A stretch of DNA of 64,000 nucleotides from Prochlorococcus sp. AG-347-I04 (GTDB lineage: Bacteria; Cyanobacteriota; Cyanobacteriia; PCC-6307; Cyanobiaceae), in contig QCBL01000003.1 of the NCBI GenBank assembly GCA_003281625.1, forward strand, positions 62,001 to 126,000. Direction: 5' to 3'. How positions within the stretch are numbered: the first letter of the stretch is position 1; the number at the start of each line of letters is the position of its first letter. Positions 1 to 9,607 of this stretch are shown one piece after another. Both the position numbers and the translations under genes were made by a program. The notes below the pieces were generated by a model. The model was not told the origin of the DNA. It did no database searches and was given only the letters and a program-made list of their open reading frames with translations.

Positions 1-1350
1 ATCTAATGGTTTATTATTTTGAGATTCAATATCATTAGTTCTAGTTTTTATAAGCATTGACATTAATTCCGAAGAATCTTGAGGATAATTACAAGATCCA
101 AGGTCATAACCTTCTTCTTTTAACCAATTAAGAATATTTATTATTGAAGATGGTGTATTTAGACCAACGCCATTACCGATTCTTCCGTTCTTTACTGGAT
201 AATTACTTATTACTAAACAAATTCTTTTATCAAAATTATTAAGTTTCTGAAGTTTCACATAATTTGTTGCAAATTTTGAAATCCATTGAATACCTACTTG
301 ATCAGCTTTGTAACTAGTTATTTCACTATATAGTGTATTTTTCTTAGAAATAATTTCTTTAAATGCTGAAGGACAGGTAGTAATTCTTCCATCAAATTCG
401 GGAATAATTATTTGCATTAATAAATCCGATGAATTCATTCCAATAGATGAATTTAACCACTTTTTTCTTGATCTATTAGAAGAAAGAAGTTGTAAAATTG
501 GAATTTTAAGAGAAGTAAAAATATTTGTTGAATTTTCAATTAAATCGTTATTTTTGATTTGCGATGAAGAAAATGAAGTTGTGGTAATTATTAGTTTAAT
601 ATCTTCTTTTTTAAAAATGTCTATTAATTTCTTCTGAATAATATGATCTTTTAGTGTTGAAATAAAAAATGTTTTGGGAGATAGTCCGCATTTTCTTAAT
701 TGCAAGTTAAGTTTTTCGTTTAATTCAATTTCATTAGCCAAAAAAAGTGATTTATAGGATATTATTCCTATCTTTTCGCCTTTTTCATTTTTCCAATCAT
801 ATAAGTAGGGATCTGCATAGAAAGTAATATTTAAAAATTCATCAGGAATTAATTTTTCATCTACAACTAAATAATTTAAACAATTAAGAAACTTTCTATA
901 ATTATCCAGTCCCCCAGATCTTAGTAATCTAGAAATATTTAATGCAATATTTTTATCTATACTACTTATTTCACATAAGGAAATTTCCTGATCAATGGTA
1001 CCTGATAGGATTACTAACTTCCTTTTTTTATTAACTGCTTGCCAATTTAAAAGTTGTTCAATTCCATAGTTCCATGTACCTTTATCTCCAAATATTCTAA
1101 GTACGACAACTTTTGCATAATTTATTGTTTTTACTAAATAATTATCTATTTGAGCCGAGGAATTTAAATTAGAAATTTCTAAAGCTCTTATATTATTTTT
1201 TAATGAAGCAAATTTTTTTTCTAACAATAAGTTTGATATAAGATTTAAATCAGCCTTGACACTTGTTATAAAAATAAAATCTGCAGCTGGTTGCTCAATT
1301 AAATCATCCTTATTCTTTTCATTTCCTGCTATATTTAATATCCTGTGCAT
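1..1350 (-). CDS. cobN: Cobaltochelatase subunit CobN, N-terminal part (runs off window start)
   Basis: Reverse-strand reading from 1350 gives MHRILNIAGNEKNKDDLIEQPAADFIFITSVKADLN..., open to the window edge; CobN-like. Not in the ORF track because it is truncated. Confidence 0.8.
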   Translation of the reverse strand, partial: MHRILNIAGNEKNKDDLIEQPAADFIFITSVKADLNLISNLLLEKKFASLKNNIRALEISNLNSSAQIDNYLVKTINYAKVVVLRIFGDKGTWNYGIEQLLNWQAVNKKRKLVILSGTIDQEISLCEISSIDKNIALNISRLLRSGGLDNYRKFLNCLNYLVVDEKLIPDEFLNITFYADPYLYDWKNEKGEKIGIISYKSLFLANEIELNEKLNLQLRKCGLSPKTFFISTLKDHIIQKKLIDIFKKEDIKLIITTTSFSSSQIKNNDLIENSTNIFTSLKIPILQLLSSNRSRKKWLNSSIGMNSSDLLMQIIIPEFDGRITTCPSAFKEIISKKNTLYSEITSYKADQVGIQWISKFATNYVKLQKLNNFDKRICLVISNYPVKNGRIGNGVGLNTPSSIINILNWLKEEGYDLGSCNYPQDSSELMSMLIKTRTNDIESQNNKPLD

Positions 1351-1422
1351 TTTTATATATAAATAAGGTTTAGAATACGTAAGTAGGATAAAACAAGTTT
1401 ACCTTAATTAAATAAATTAAAT

Positions 1423-2337
1423 ATGCATGAATTTCTTCCATACGCCTGGTTCGAAGGTAAATGTATTCAATTTAAAGAAGCAAAAATATCAATAGCTACT
1501 CATGCACTACATTACGGTACTGCTGCATTTGGAGGAATGCGCGCGATACCTAACCCAACAAACAAAGAAGAATTCCTTTTGTTTAGAACTGATAAACATA
1601 TAAAAAGATTATCTCAAAGTGCAAAATTACTCTTAACTGAAATTTCTGAAGAATATATTTTTAAAGCCTTAGAAGAAGTTATAAAAAGAAACAAGCCAGA
1701 AAAACCTATTTATATAAGACCATTTGTATATACAAGCGATTTAGGTATAGCGCCAAGGTTACACAATATTGAAACAGATTTCTTTATTTATTGTATTGAA
1801 CTAGGAGATTATCTATCCCCAGATGGTGTTTCTTGTAGAATGAGTAGTTGGACAAGACAAGAAGATAGATCTCTCCCCTTAAGAGGAAAAATAAGTGGAG
1901 CATATATTACTAGTTCATTAGCCAAAACAGAAGCTAGTTTATCGGGTTTTGATGAAGCCCTTCTATTAAATTCAAGTGGTAAGGTAAGCGAAGCTAGTGG
2001 TATGAATTTATTTATTGTAAGGAATGGAGACTTAATCACTCCTGGTGTTGATCAAGATATCCTTGAGGGGATTACTAGAGCTAGTGTAATTGAATTAGCA
2101 AAATCATTTGGAATAAATGTAATTGAGAGGCCTGTTGATAAAACAGAATTATTAATAGCAGATGAGGTTTTTCTAACTGGCACAGCAGCAAAAATTACTC
2201 CAGTTAAAAAAATTGAATCAACTGAATTAAATGTTGAAAGACCAATAATGAATAAATTAAAAAGTAAGCTTATAGAAATAACAGAAGGTCGTTCTCAAGA
2301 CTATGATAATTGGGTAACAAGAATTTCACTGAAATAA
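1423..2337 (+). CDS. ilvE: Branched-chain amino acid aminotransferase (class IV)
   Basis: 304 aa; class IV PLP aminotransferase features (ATHALHYGTAAFGGMRA, SEASGMNLF, GTAAKITPV). Confidence 0.85.
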   Translation: MHEFLPYAWFEGKCIQFKEAKISIATHALHYGTAAFGGMRAIPNPTNKEEFLLFRTDKHIKRLSQSAKLLLTEISEEYIFKALEEVIKRNKPEKPIYIRPFVYTSDLGIAPRLHNIETDFFIYCIELGDYLSPDGVSCRMSSWTRQEDRSLPLRGKISGAYITSSLAKTEASLSGFDEALLLNSSGKVSEASGMNLFIVRNGDLITPGVDQDILEGITRASVIELAKSFGINVIERPVDKTELLIADEVFLTGTAAKITPVKKIESTELNVERPIMNKLKSKLIEITEGRSQDYDNWVTRISLK

Positions 2338-2356
2338 ATTAATTTTTTACTTAAAA

Positions 2357-5300
2357 ATGGAATCTTTCAGAGCCTATCTAAATAGAGATGAAAAACCATT
2401 AATTATTTTTGACGGAGGTACTGGAACATCATTTCAGAACTTAAATCTTACTGCAGATGACTTTGGAGGAAAAGAATTAGAGGGATGTAATGAAAACCTC
2501 GTTTTATCATCGCCAGAGGTAGTTGAGAAGGTTCATAATTCATTTTTAGAAGCAGGTAGTCATGTTATAGAAACTAATACATTTGGAGCCTCATCAATAG
2601 TTCTTGATGAATATGATATTGCGGATAAGGCTTATGAGATAAATAAAAATGCGGCATTTATAGCAAAAAAAGCTGCTGCCAAATACTCATCAGTTGATAA
2701 ACCAAGGTTTGTAGCAGGTTCAATTGGGCCAACAACTAAATTACCCACCTTAGGACATATAGATTTTGATGAATTAAAGCAATCATATAAAGAACAAATT
2801 TATGGTCTTATAGATGGAGGAGTTGATCTTCTTTTGATTGAAACTTGTCAGGATGTTTTACAAATTAAATCTGCCTTATTAGCATCAAAAGAAATTCTTG
2901 AAAGTAAAAATATTGATATACCTTTAATGGTATCTATAACAATGGAAACAACAGGTACTATGCTTGTTGGATCTGATATTGCTTCTGCATTAACAATATT
3001 AGAGCCATTTAATATAGATATCCTTGGACTTAATTGTGCAACTGGCCCTGAGCAAATGAAGGAACATATTAAATATTTGTCTGAAAATTCTCCCTTCGCT
3101 ATAAGCTGTATTCCCAATGCAGGTCTTCCTGAAAATATTAGTGGTGTAGCTCACTATAGATTAAAGCCAATAGAATTAAAGATGCAGTTAATGAATTTTA
3201 TATATGACTTTAATGTTCAATTAATAGGCGGATGTTGTGGGACAACACCTGAACATATAAAATACCTTTCTTCAATAATCGATGAAATTATTGATAATGA
3301 AAGGACTAAAAATAATGGAAAAAAAAATTCAAGCGGTTTTATTCCATCTGCCTCATCAATATATAACTCTGTGCCATATAAACAAGACAATTCAATTTTG
3401 ATAGTAGGAGAAAGATTAAATGCAAGTGGATCGAAAAAGGTAAGGGAGTTATTAAATAACGACGATTGGGATGGCTTAGTTGCAATTGCCAAGCAACAAC
3501 AAAAAGAAAACGCTCATGTTCTTGATGTAAATGTCGATTATGTAGGCAGAGACGGAGTGAAAGATATGAAAGAAATTACTTCAAGACTAGTTACAAATAT
3601 AAATTTACCATTAATGATTGACTCTACAGATGCTGACAAAATGGAAAGTGGATTAAAGTCAGCTGGTGGTAAATGTATTATAAATTCAACCAATTACGAA
3701 GATGGCAATGAAAGGTTTGATCAAGTTCTAAATTTAGCCTTAGGGTACGGTTCAGGTCTTGTTGTCGGAACAATTGATGAAGATGGAATGGCAAGGAATT
3801 CAGAAAAAAAATATAAGATTGTCAAACGAGCGATTAATAGAACAAGAGAATGTGGTTTGTCAGATTATGAGCTATTTTTTGATCCATTAGCTCTGCCAAT
3901 ATCTACAGGGATAGAGGAAGATAGATTAAACGCTAAAGAAACTATTAGTGCTATATTAAAGATCCGTAAAAATTTCCCAGATATTCATATCATACTTGGG
4001 ATATCAAACATTAGTTTTGGTCTTTCACCATTATCAAGAATTAATCTAAATTCAATATTTTTAGATGAATGCATTAAAGCAGGATTAGATTCTGCTATCA
4101 TCGCACCAAATAAAATTTTGCCATTATCAAAAATTTCTGAAGAAACTAAAAAGCTTTGCTTAGATTTGATTTATGATAAAAGAAAATTTGAAGATGATAT
4201 TTGTATTTATGATCCATTAGTAGAATTAACAAAGGCTTTTCAAGATTTATCTATTGAAGATTACAAAAAAGCATCTTCAGAAAATAAAAATCTAACTCTT
4301 GAAGAAAGTCTGAAAAATCATATTATTGATGGAGAAAAAATAGGATTAGAGGATCAATTAAATAAAGCGTTAAAAAAATATAAACCTATTGAAATAATTA
4401 ATACCTTTTTACTAGATGGGATGAAAGTTGTAGGAGATTTATTTGGCTCAGGTCAAATGCAATTACCATTTGTACTCCAATCCGCTGAAACAATGAAATT
4501 TGCTGTTTCAATTTTAGAACAATATATGGAAACTGTAGATGAAAATATATCAAATGGAAAACTCTTAATTGCGACTGTCAAAGGCGATGTACATGATATT
4601 GGAAAAAATTTGGTAGATATAATACTTACAAATAATGGTTACGACGTTATAAATCTTGGAATAAAGCAAGATGTTTCAGCAATTATAGATGCTCAAAAGA
4701 AGCACAATGCAGATTGCATAGCTATGAGCGGATTACTTGTTAAATCAACTGCATTCATGAAAGATAATTTAGAGGCTTTTAACAATGAAAATATTAGTGT
4801 ACCAGTAATATTAGGAGGTGCAGCCTTAACCCCAAAATTTGTAAATGAGGACTGCAGCAAAATATATAAAGGGAAAATATTGTACGGGAAAGATGCGTTC
4901 ACTGATCTTAAATTCATGAATGAATATATGGATAATAAAAAAAAGGGAAATTGGTCAAATACAGATGGATTCATAAACAATGAGGGTATAAATATTAATT
5001 TAGCCTCACCAAAATCCAACTCTCAAGCAGTTAAAGAAGCAATATCAATAAATGCCGAGACTTCCAAATTAAATTTAAAAGAAAATTTTATAAGATCTAA
5101 ATTTATAAATGAAGAAGAACCAATTAAAGCTCCTTTCTTGGGAACGAAAGTCTTGAACGACGTTGATATAGATTTAAATAAATTAATTTTTTATTTAGAT
5201 ACAAAAGCTCTTTTTAGCGGACAATGGCAAATAAAAAAAGGAAAAAACCAAAGCGTAGATGAATACAATAAATATTTGGATTCATATGCTAAACCATTGT

Positions 5301-5923
5301 TAGATAAATGGTTAGAATCAATTATAGAAAAAAAACTTATTTCACCCAAAGCAGTTTATGGATATTTCAAGTGCGGGAGAAAAGATAATAGTATTTTTTT
5401 ATTTGATAAGAAATCATTAAATAAAATTTCCCAATTTAATTTTCCAAGACAAAAATCTGGTAATAATCTATGCATAGCTGATTTTTATTGTGATTTGAAA
5501 AATGATAAACCGATAGATATATTTCCTATGCAGGCAGTAACAATGGGCGATATTGCTAGTGAATATTCTCAAAAATTATTTAAAGAAGATAAATATAGCG
5601 ATTATTTGTTATTTCATGGACTTACAGTGCAATTAGCAGAAGCTCTAGCTGAGTATGTCCATGCATTAATTCGTATTGAATGTGGTTTTAGATCTGAAGA
5701 ACCAGACAAAAATAGAGAAATATTAGCTCAAAAATATAGAGGAGCTAGATATTCTTTTGGTTATCCTGCATGTCCAAAAGTATCTGATTCAAACATACAA
5801 TTATCATTGTTGGATGCAAAAAGAATAAACTTGACCATGGATAAATCTGAACAACTCCATCCAGAACAAAGTACTACAGCTATCATTTCACTACACTCAA
5901 AAGCTAAATATTTCAGCGCTTAA
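2357..5923 (+). CDS. metH: Cobalamin-dependent methionine synthase
   Basis: 1188 aa; GGCCGTTPEH, pterin-binding domain, B12-binding DVHDIGKNLV, C-terminal activation domain (RGARYSFGYPACP). Confidence 0.97.
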   Translation: MESFRAYLNRDEKPLIIFDGGTGTSFQNLNLTADDFGGKELEGCNENLVLSSPEVVEKVHNSFLEAGSHVIETNTFGASSIVLDEYDIADKAYEINKNAAFIAKKAAAKYSSVDKPRFVAGSIGPTTKLPTLGHIDFDELKQSYKEQIYGLIDGGVDLLLIETCQDVLQIKSALLASKEILESKNIDIPLMVSITMETTGTMLVGSDIASALTILEPFNIDILGLNCATGPEQMKEHIKYLSENSPFAISCIPNAGLPENISGVAHYRLKPIELKMQLMNFIYDFNVQLIGGCCGTTPEHIKYLSSIIDEIIDNERTKNNGKKNSSGFIPSASSIYNSVPYKQDNSILIVGERLNASGSKKVRELLNNDDWDGLVAIAKQQQKENAHVLDVNVDYVGRDGVKDMKEITSRLVTNINLPLMIDSTDADKMESGLKSAGGKCIINSTNYEDGNERFDQVLNLALGYGSGLVVGTIDEDGMARNSEKKYKIVKRAINRTRECGLSDYELFFDPLALPISTGIEEDRLNAKETISAILKIRKNFPDIHIILGISNISFGLSPLSRINLNSIFLDECIKAGLDSAIIAPNKILPLSKISEETKKLCLDLIYDKRKFEDDICIYDPLVELTKAFQDLSIEDYKKASSENKNLTLEESLKNHIIDGEKIGLEDQLNKALKKYKPIEIINTFLLDGMKVVGDLFGSGQMQLPFVLQSAETMKFAVSILEQYMETVDENISNGKLLIATVKGDVHDIGKNLVDIILTNNGYDVINLGIKQDVSAIIDAQKKHNADCIAMSGLLVKSTAFMKDNLEAFNNENISVPVILGGAALTPKFVNEDCSKIYKGKILYGKDAFTDLKFMNEYMDNKKKGNWSNTDGFINNEGININLASPKSNSQAVKEAISINAETSKLNLKENFIRSKFINEEEPIKAPFLGTKVLNDVDIDLNKLIFYLDTKALFSGQWQIKKGKNQSVDEYNKYLDSYAKPLLDKWLESIIEKKLISPKAVYGYFKCGRKDNSIFLFDKKSLNKISQFNFPRQKSGNNLCIADFYCDLKNDKPIDIFPMQAVTMGDIASEYSQKLFKEDKYSDYLLFHGLTVQLAEALAEYVHALIRIECGFRSEEPDKNREILAQKYRGARYSFGYPACPKVSDSNIQLSLLDAKRINLTMDKSEQLHPEQSTTAIISLHSKAKYFSA

Positions 5924-5934
5924 GCTGAATTTTT
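5912..5934. terminator. Hairpin with T-run at metH 3' end
   Basis: TTCAGC-GCTTAA-GCTGAA followed by TTTTT, between convergent genes and overlapping the metH stop. Confidence 0.65.
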
Positions 5935-6151
5935 AGTTGTTTTCTAAATATTCAATAATTTCTTCCTGCAGTTCTTGCATCGTTTCATTATCACCCAGAT
6001 CAAGTCCCTCACCCGCGGCATCCTGTGTTAACTCAAGATAATATGAAGCACCATCACTAGATAAAAATTCTAATGCGGAAGTTTCATCACTATCTTTAAA
6101 AGCTTCATAAAGAGCTTTAAATGCAATGTTTTCAGTAAAGTCCCAATCCAT
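5933..6151 (-). CDS. Conserved hypothetical acidic protein
   Basis: 72 aa ORF convergent with metH. Confidence 0.6.
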   Translation of the reverse strand: MDWDFTENIAFKALYEAFKDSDETSALEFLSSDGASYYLELTQDAAGEGLDLGDNETMQELQEEIIEYLENN

Positions 6152-6249
6152 AATGAAAAAAACCTTATTAGAATTATTACCTCCTTACCCCCCATACTCG
6201 TCAACCTTTTTTAAAGAAATGTTGGTGTTTTATTATTATTAAAAAATCT

Positions 6250-6633
6250 ATGACCATAAATAACCAAAATCAGTTAAATGTCCTTGGAGAAGAAATTGAG
6301 ATTTGTAGTTGCGCACCTATGACAGGTTGGTTCAGAGATGGATTTTGCAACTATGATAAAAATGATGGAGGAAATCATTCCATATGTTGTGTAATGGATT
6401 ATAATTTCCTGAAATATAGTAAATCACAAGGTAATGATTTAATAACTCCCATGCCTATTTATTCCTTCCCAGGACTAAAGGATGGTGATCATTGGTGTAT
6501 TTGTCTTGATAGGTGGAAGCAAGCATTATTAGACGGTCTTGCACCAAAAGTCATATTAGAATCAACGAATATTGTAGTCTTAGAATCAGTACCTCTGGAA
6601 AAATTGAAAGAATATCAATTTAATAAAAAGTAA
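6250..6633 (+). CDS. DUF2237 family protein
   Basis: 127 aa; EEIEICSCAPMTGWFRDGFC...DGDHWCICLDRWKQAL typical of DUF2237. Confidence 0.85.
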   Translation: MTINNQNQLNVLGEEIEICSCAPMTGWFRDGFCNYDKNDGGNHSICCVMDYNFLKYSKSQGNDLITPMPIYSFPGLKDGDHWCICLDRWKQALLDGLAPKVILESTNIVVLESVPLEKLKEYQFNKK

Positions 6634-6681
6634 TTACAAATTTATTTTTTTTTTTAAAATGATAATGATAAATTTTTTTAA

Positions 6682-7512
6682 ATGAGTTTAGAAATATATT
6701 GGAAAAAAGCACTAGAACAAACTCGATTATCAATTGATGATGAATCATTATATCCTCTCAAAACTGATATTATTACAAGAGATTTATATGAAAAAGACGA
6801 CTTCATAATTAGGAAACTGGATACTTCAAAATTTAATAAAAAAAAAATTTATGGTCCTAAGCAAAATCCATTTTGTCCTTGGGAAAAGATATTAGAAATT
6901 GATAAAGTTGGTGACAATCATCAACTAATATTAAATAAGTACCCTGTACAAAAAGGTCATATTTTACTTATTACAAATGAATGGAAACCTCAAAATGGAT
7001 GGTTAGATATTAAAGATTGGAAAGCGATCCAACAAGTTAATAAAGATACTAGTGGATTATGGTTTTTCAATAGTTCTCCAATTGCGGGAGCAAGTCAACC
7101 TCACAGGCATTTTCAACTTCTGCGTAGATCTAAAGGTGAGATATCATGCCCTAGAGAAAAGTGGTTTTTAGAGATGAACTCATATCATGATCTAGATAGT
7201 AAGCTTAAAAAAAATATTATTGTATCCAAATTTAATTTTTTAGAAAATCCATCAAGTCTTTTTGAATTTTACTTAGAATTATGCAACAAATTAGGACTTG
7301 GGGACCCTATTAGTGATAAGAAACCGATATTTCCTTACAACATTTTAATAACTAATAAATGGATCGCTATTATAAAAAGAAAAAATGATCATATTCATGG
7401 TTTCAGTATTAACGGTTTAGGATTTGCAGGATATCTATTAGTAACTGAAAATTCAAATATTAATTATTTAAAGAAATTTGGCCCTGAAAAACTTTTAGAA
7501 AGTTTTGTTTGA
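6682..7512 (+). CDS. ATP adenylyltransferase / Ap4A phosphorylase
   Basis: 276 aa; HIT-like motif GASQPHRHFQLL. Confidence 0.85.
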   Translation: MSLEIYWKKALEQTRLSIDDESLYPLKTDIITRDLYEKDDFIIRKLDTSKFNKKKIYGPKQNPFCPWEKILEIDKVGDNHQLILNKYPVQKGHILLITNEWKPQNGWLDIKDWKAIQQVNKDTSGLWFFNSSPIAGASQPHRHFQLLRRSKGEISCPREKWFLEMNSYHDLDSKLKKNIIVSKFNFLENPSSLFEFYLELCNKLGLGDPISDKKPIFPYNILITNKWIAIIKRKNDHIHGFSINGLGFAGYLLVTENSNINYLKKFGPEKLLESFV

Positions 7513-7515
7513 ATA

Positions 7516-7695
7516 CTAGTTAGGTACTTCAACATCCTTATCCCTGCTTATTTGGCTTTCTAGAACTTCTATAGATGCTGTCACGGAGGCAATTTTTCGT
7601 TCAAGTGAATCCTTAATATAATTGAGCATTTCTAATTTCTTATGTTGATAAAAACTTTTTTTTTCTTTAGATGACTTGAAATAACAATTAATCAT
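7516..7695 (-). CDS. Small hypothetical coiled-coil-like protein
   Basis: 59 aa reading MINCYFKSSKEKKSFYQHKKLEMLNYIKDSLERKIASVTASIEVLESQISRDKDVEVPN; not in ORF track. Confidence 0.45.
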   Translation of the reverse strand: MINCYFKSSKEKKSFYQHKKLEMLNYIKDSLERKIASVTASIEVLESQISRDKDVEVPN

Positions 7696-7838
7696 TTTTG
7701 TTTTTATTATAAAAAGATACTTAATTGACTTGTGACATATAAATAAATTGGTTTTAATTTAAAAACAATATTCCGTATGGACTTTCAATTTTTTTTGAAT
7801 AAAATTAAATAAATTCCATACTAATCAAGAAAATATTA

Positions 7839-8849
7839 TTGAATATTCCTGAAAATTCAAATACGAAAAGAATTTCAATTGATTTACCTGAGGAACTAAT
7901 TTCCAGATTTGATCAATTACGAAAAGAGTGGGGATTTAGAGCAAGAGGACCTGTAATAGAAAAGATACTAAAAGAACTTCTTCAAGAAGATGATTTACTA
8001 CCTAAGAACCAACAGCAAGAAATAAACTTTAACGAGAATAAAAATAATGAAAATTTAAATATTGATGAAGATACTGCCTTGGTATTAATTAAATCAGAAG
8101 TAAAAAAAGAAGTTAATGAGATATCTTTGAATAAAAGATTTACAAATAACAATCAATATAAAGAAAAAGCCAACTCAAACATAAGCCTTCCCAATTTTGT
8201 TGAAAAAAAAGTAAAGAATCTAAGAAGAAGTATTAATAGTGAAAAATTAAAGGAGAATATTAATGATATTCAAATTAATACAATTAAAGAAACTGAATTA
8301 ATAAAATGTCGAATTGAATTAATTAGTCATTGGAAAACCTTATATGGATCAGTTCCTAATGATCATGTAGTAGAAGCTTCGATGGATTGGTTTGAAAGGG
8401 ATATATGGCCAAATCTTGATGGGACTGAAAATCTACCCTTTACGTGGAGTGCAGCTAATAAATTAATGTCAGAATTATGCCCATTTTGGATAAAGAAAAA
8501 TCCATCCCTTGAAATTGTTTTATTAATGATTGGCGTTTTAGAAGACCCTTTTGCTACATCAGATCTGATAAAAAGAATACCAACACTTATGAGAAGATTT
8601 GTAAGTAGATTTAAGCGAAATAATAGATCTAATTCATTTGAAACTTTGGACTCAACAATGACAGTACATGGAGCACTTAAATTATTGAATTTATCAACAT
8701 CCGCAGGATCTGCTCATACGTTCCGTAAAATTAGGGAAGCCTATAAATCAATAGCCTTAGAGACGCATCCAGATGCAGGAGGATCAACAGATCAAATGAG
8801 AAAATTAAATGAAGCGTATCAATTGCTAAAAAATCTATATAGAAATTAG
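7839..8849 (+). CDS. N-terminal ribbon-helix-helix domain + C-terminal J-domain protein
   Basis: N-term TKRISIDLPEELISRFDQLRKEWGFRARGPVIEKILKELL (RHH-like); C-term J-domain with HPD (IALETHPDAGGSTDQMRKLNEAYQLL); TTG start. Confidence 0.75.
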   Translation: MNIPENSNTKRISIDLPEELISRFDQLRKEWGFRARGPVIEKILKELLQEDDLLPKNQQQEINFNENKNNENLNIDEDTALVLIKSEVKKEVNEISLNKRFTNNNQYKEKANSNISLPNFVEKKVKNLRRSINSEKLKENINDIQINTIKETELIKCRIELISHWKTLYGSVPNDHVVEASMDWFERDIWPNLDGTENLPFTWSAANKLMSELCPFWIKKNPSLEIVLLMIGVLEDPFATSDLIKRIPTLMRRFVSRFKRNNRSNSFETLDSTMTVHGALKLLNLSTSAGSAHTFRKIREAYKSIALETHPDAGGSTDQMRKLNEAYQLLKNLYRN

Positions 8850-8867
8850 TATACTAATTCTCAAATA

Positions 8868-8906
8868 AGACTATTTATAAGTCTACTTAATAGTCTCATA
8901 TAAGAT
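8868..8906. promoter_or_regulatory. Phased AGACT/AGTCT half-site cluster 1
   Basis: AGACT at 8868, AGTCT at 8880 and 8892 (12-bp steps), followed by CATATAAGA. Confidence 0.5.
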
Positions 8907-9035
8907 AAATGTTAATTCAATATTTCTTATTTCCATCAAATATCTTTATTCAATCTTAAAAAAACATTAATTACGTATAAATGAAAATAAAAAAAATATA
9001 CTTTAAAAAATTCTTTGTATAGAACTTCTTATGTA

Positions 9036-9075
9036 AGACTTACTATAAGTCTATAGTATAGTCTCATAATAGACT
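9036..9075. promoter_or_regulatory. Phased AGACT/AGTCT half-site cluster 2
   Basis: AGACT 9036, AGTCT 9048, AGTCT 9060 (12-bp steps), AGACT 9071. Confidence 0.5.
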
Positions 9076-9204
9076 AATAAGTTTAATTTATTAATTTTGA
9101 TGAATCCTACACAAACTGTCTATTGCCTAGAAAATTAAAAATTGAATGATAAATCAATAAAAATGTCCTTTCTATGTCCAAATAATGAACAAGGGGTAGA
9201 AAGT

Positions 9205-9254
9205 CTTGTAATTACAAGGGTTTGTACCCTCCTGTACTGCCTTAAAGACAGTAC
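9205..9254. other. Consecutive short inverted repeats (possible structured RNA or 3' end structure)
   Basis: CTTGTAATTACAAG (9205-9218), AGGGT-TTGT-ACCCT (9217-9230), GTACTG-N9-CAGTAC (9234-9254). Confidence 0.4.
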
Positions 9255-9502
9255 TACCTAGATTGTAGTTTTTCAATGGCAGTTTGCTTATCAATACTAG
9301 GGACATCACTTAATCCGTTAGCATCAAACCAAGGGGCGCTAGCCCAATCAAAGCCTTCCCCAAAAGTATTATCTGGAGCAGTTATATACCAATGACATGA
9401 AGCATCTGGTATGTCAATAGAACATTTTGACCAATCATCTGACCACTGAGGGACTTGTACCCACAGAACTGAAGATAGAAGTAGAGAGAGCAAGTTGATC
9501 AT
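9254..9502 (-). CDS. Small hypothetical protein with signal peptide-like N-terminus
   Basis: 82 aa; hydrophobic N-term MINLLSLLLSSVLWVQVP then W/D-rich mature region. Confidence 0.6.
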   Translation of the reverse strand: MINLLSLLLSSVLWVQVPQWSDDWSKCSIDIPDASCHWYITAPDNTFGEGFDWASAPWFDANGLSDVPSIDKQTAIEKLQSR

Positions 9503-9548
9503 GACTATTATGATACTACATTAATTAGTTTTATAGGATTATTATTTA

Positions 9549-9596
9549 TCTTATATAAGAATTATATATAGACTTATTTATAGTCTCATATGAGAT
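9549..9596. promoter_or_regulatory. Phased AGACT/AGTCT half-site cluster 3 plus palindromes
   Basis: TCTTATATAAGA (9549-9560), AGACT 9570, AGTCT 9582 (12-bp step), TCTCATATGAGA (9584-9595); upstream of the 9254-9502 gene. Confidence 0.5.
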
Positions 9597-9607
9597 TTGT
9601 AATACAT

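Noticed and set aside
2848-5019. Minus-strand ORFs at 2848, 3217 and 4693
   Set aside because: Antisense to metH; reading frames produced by the coding strand composition.
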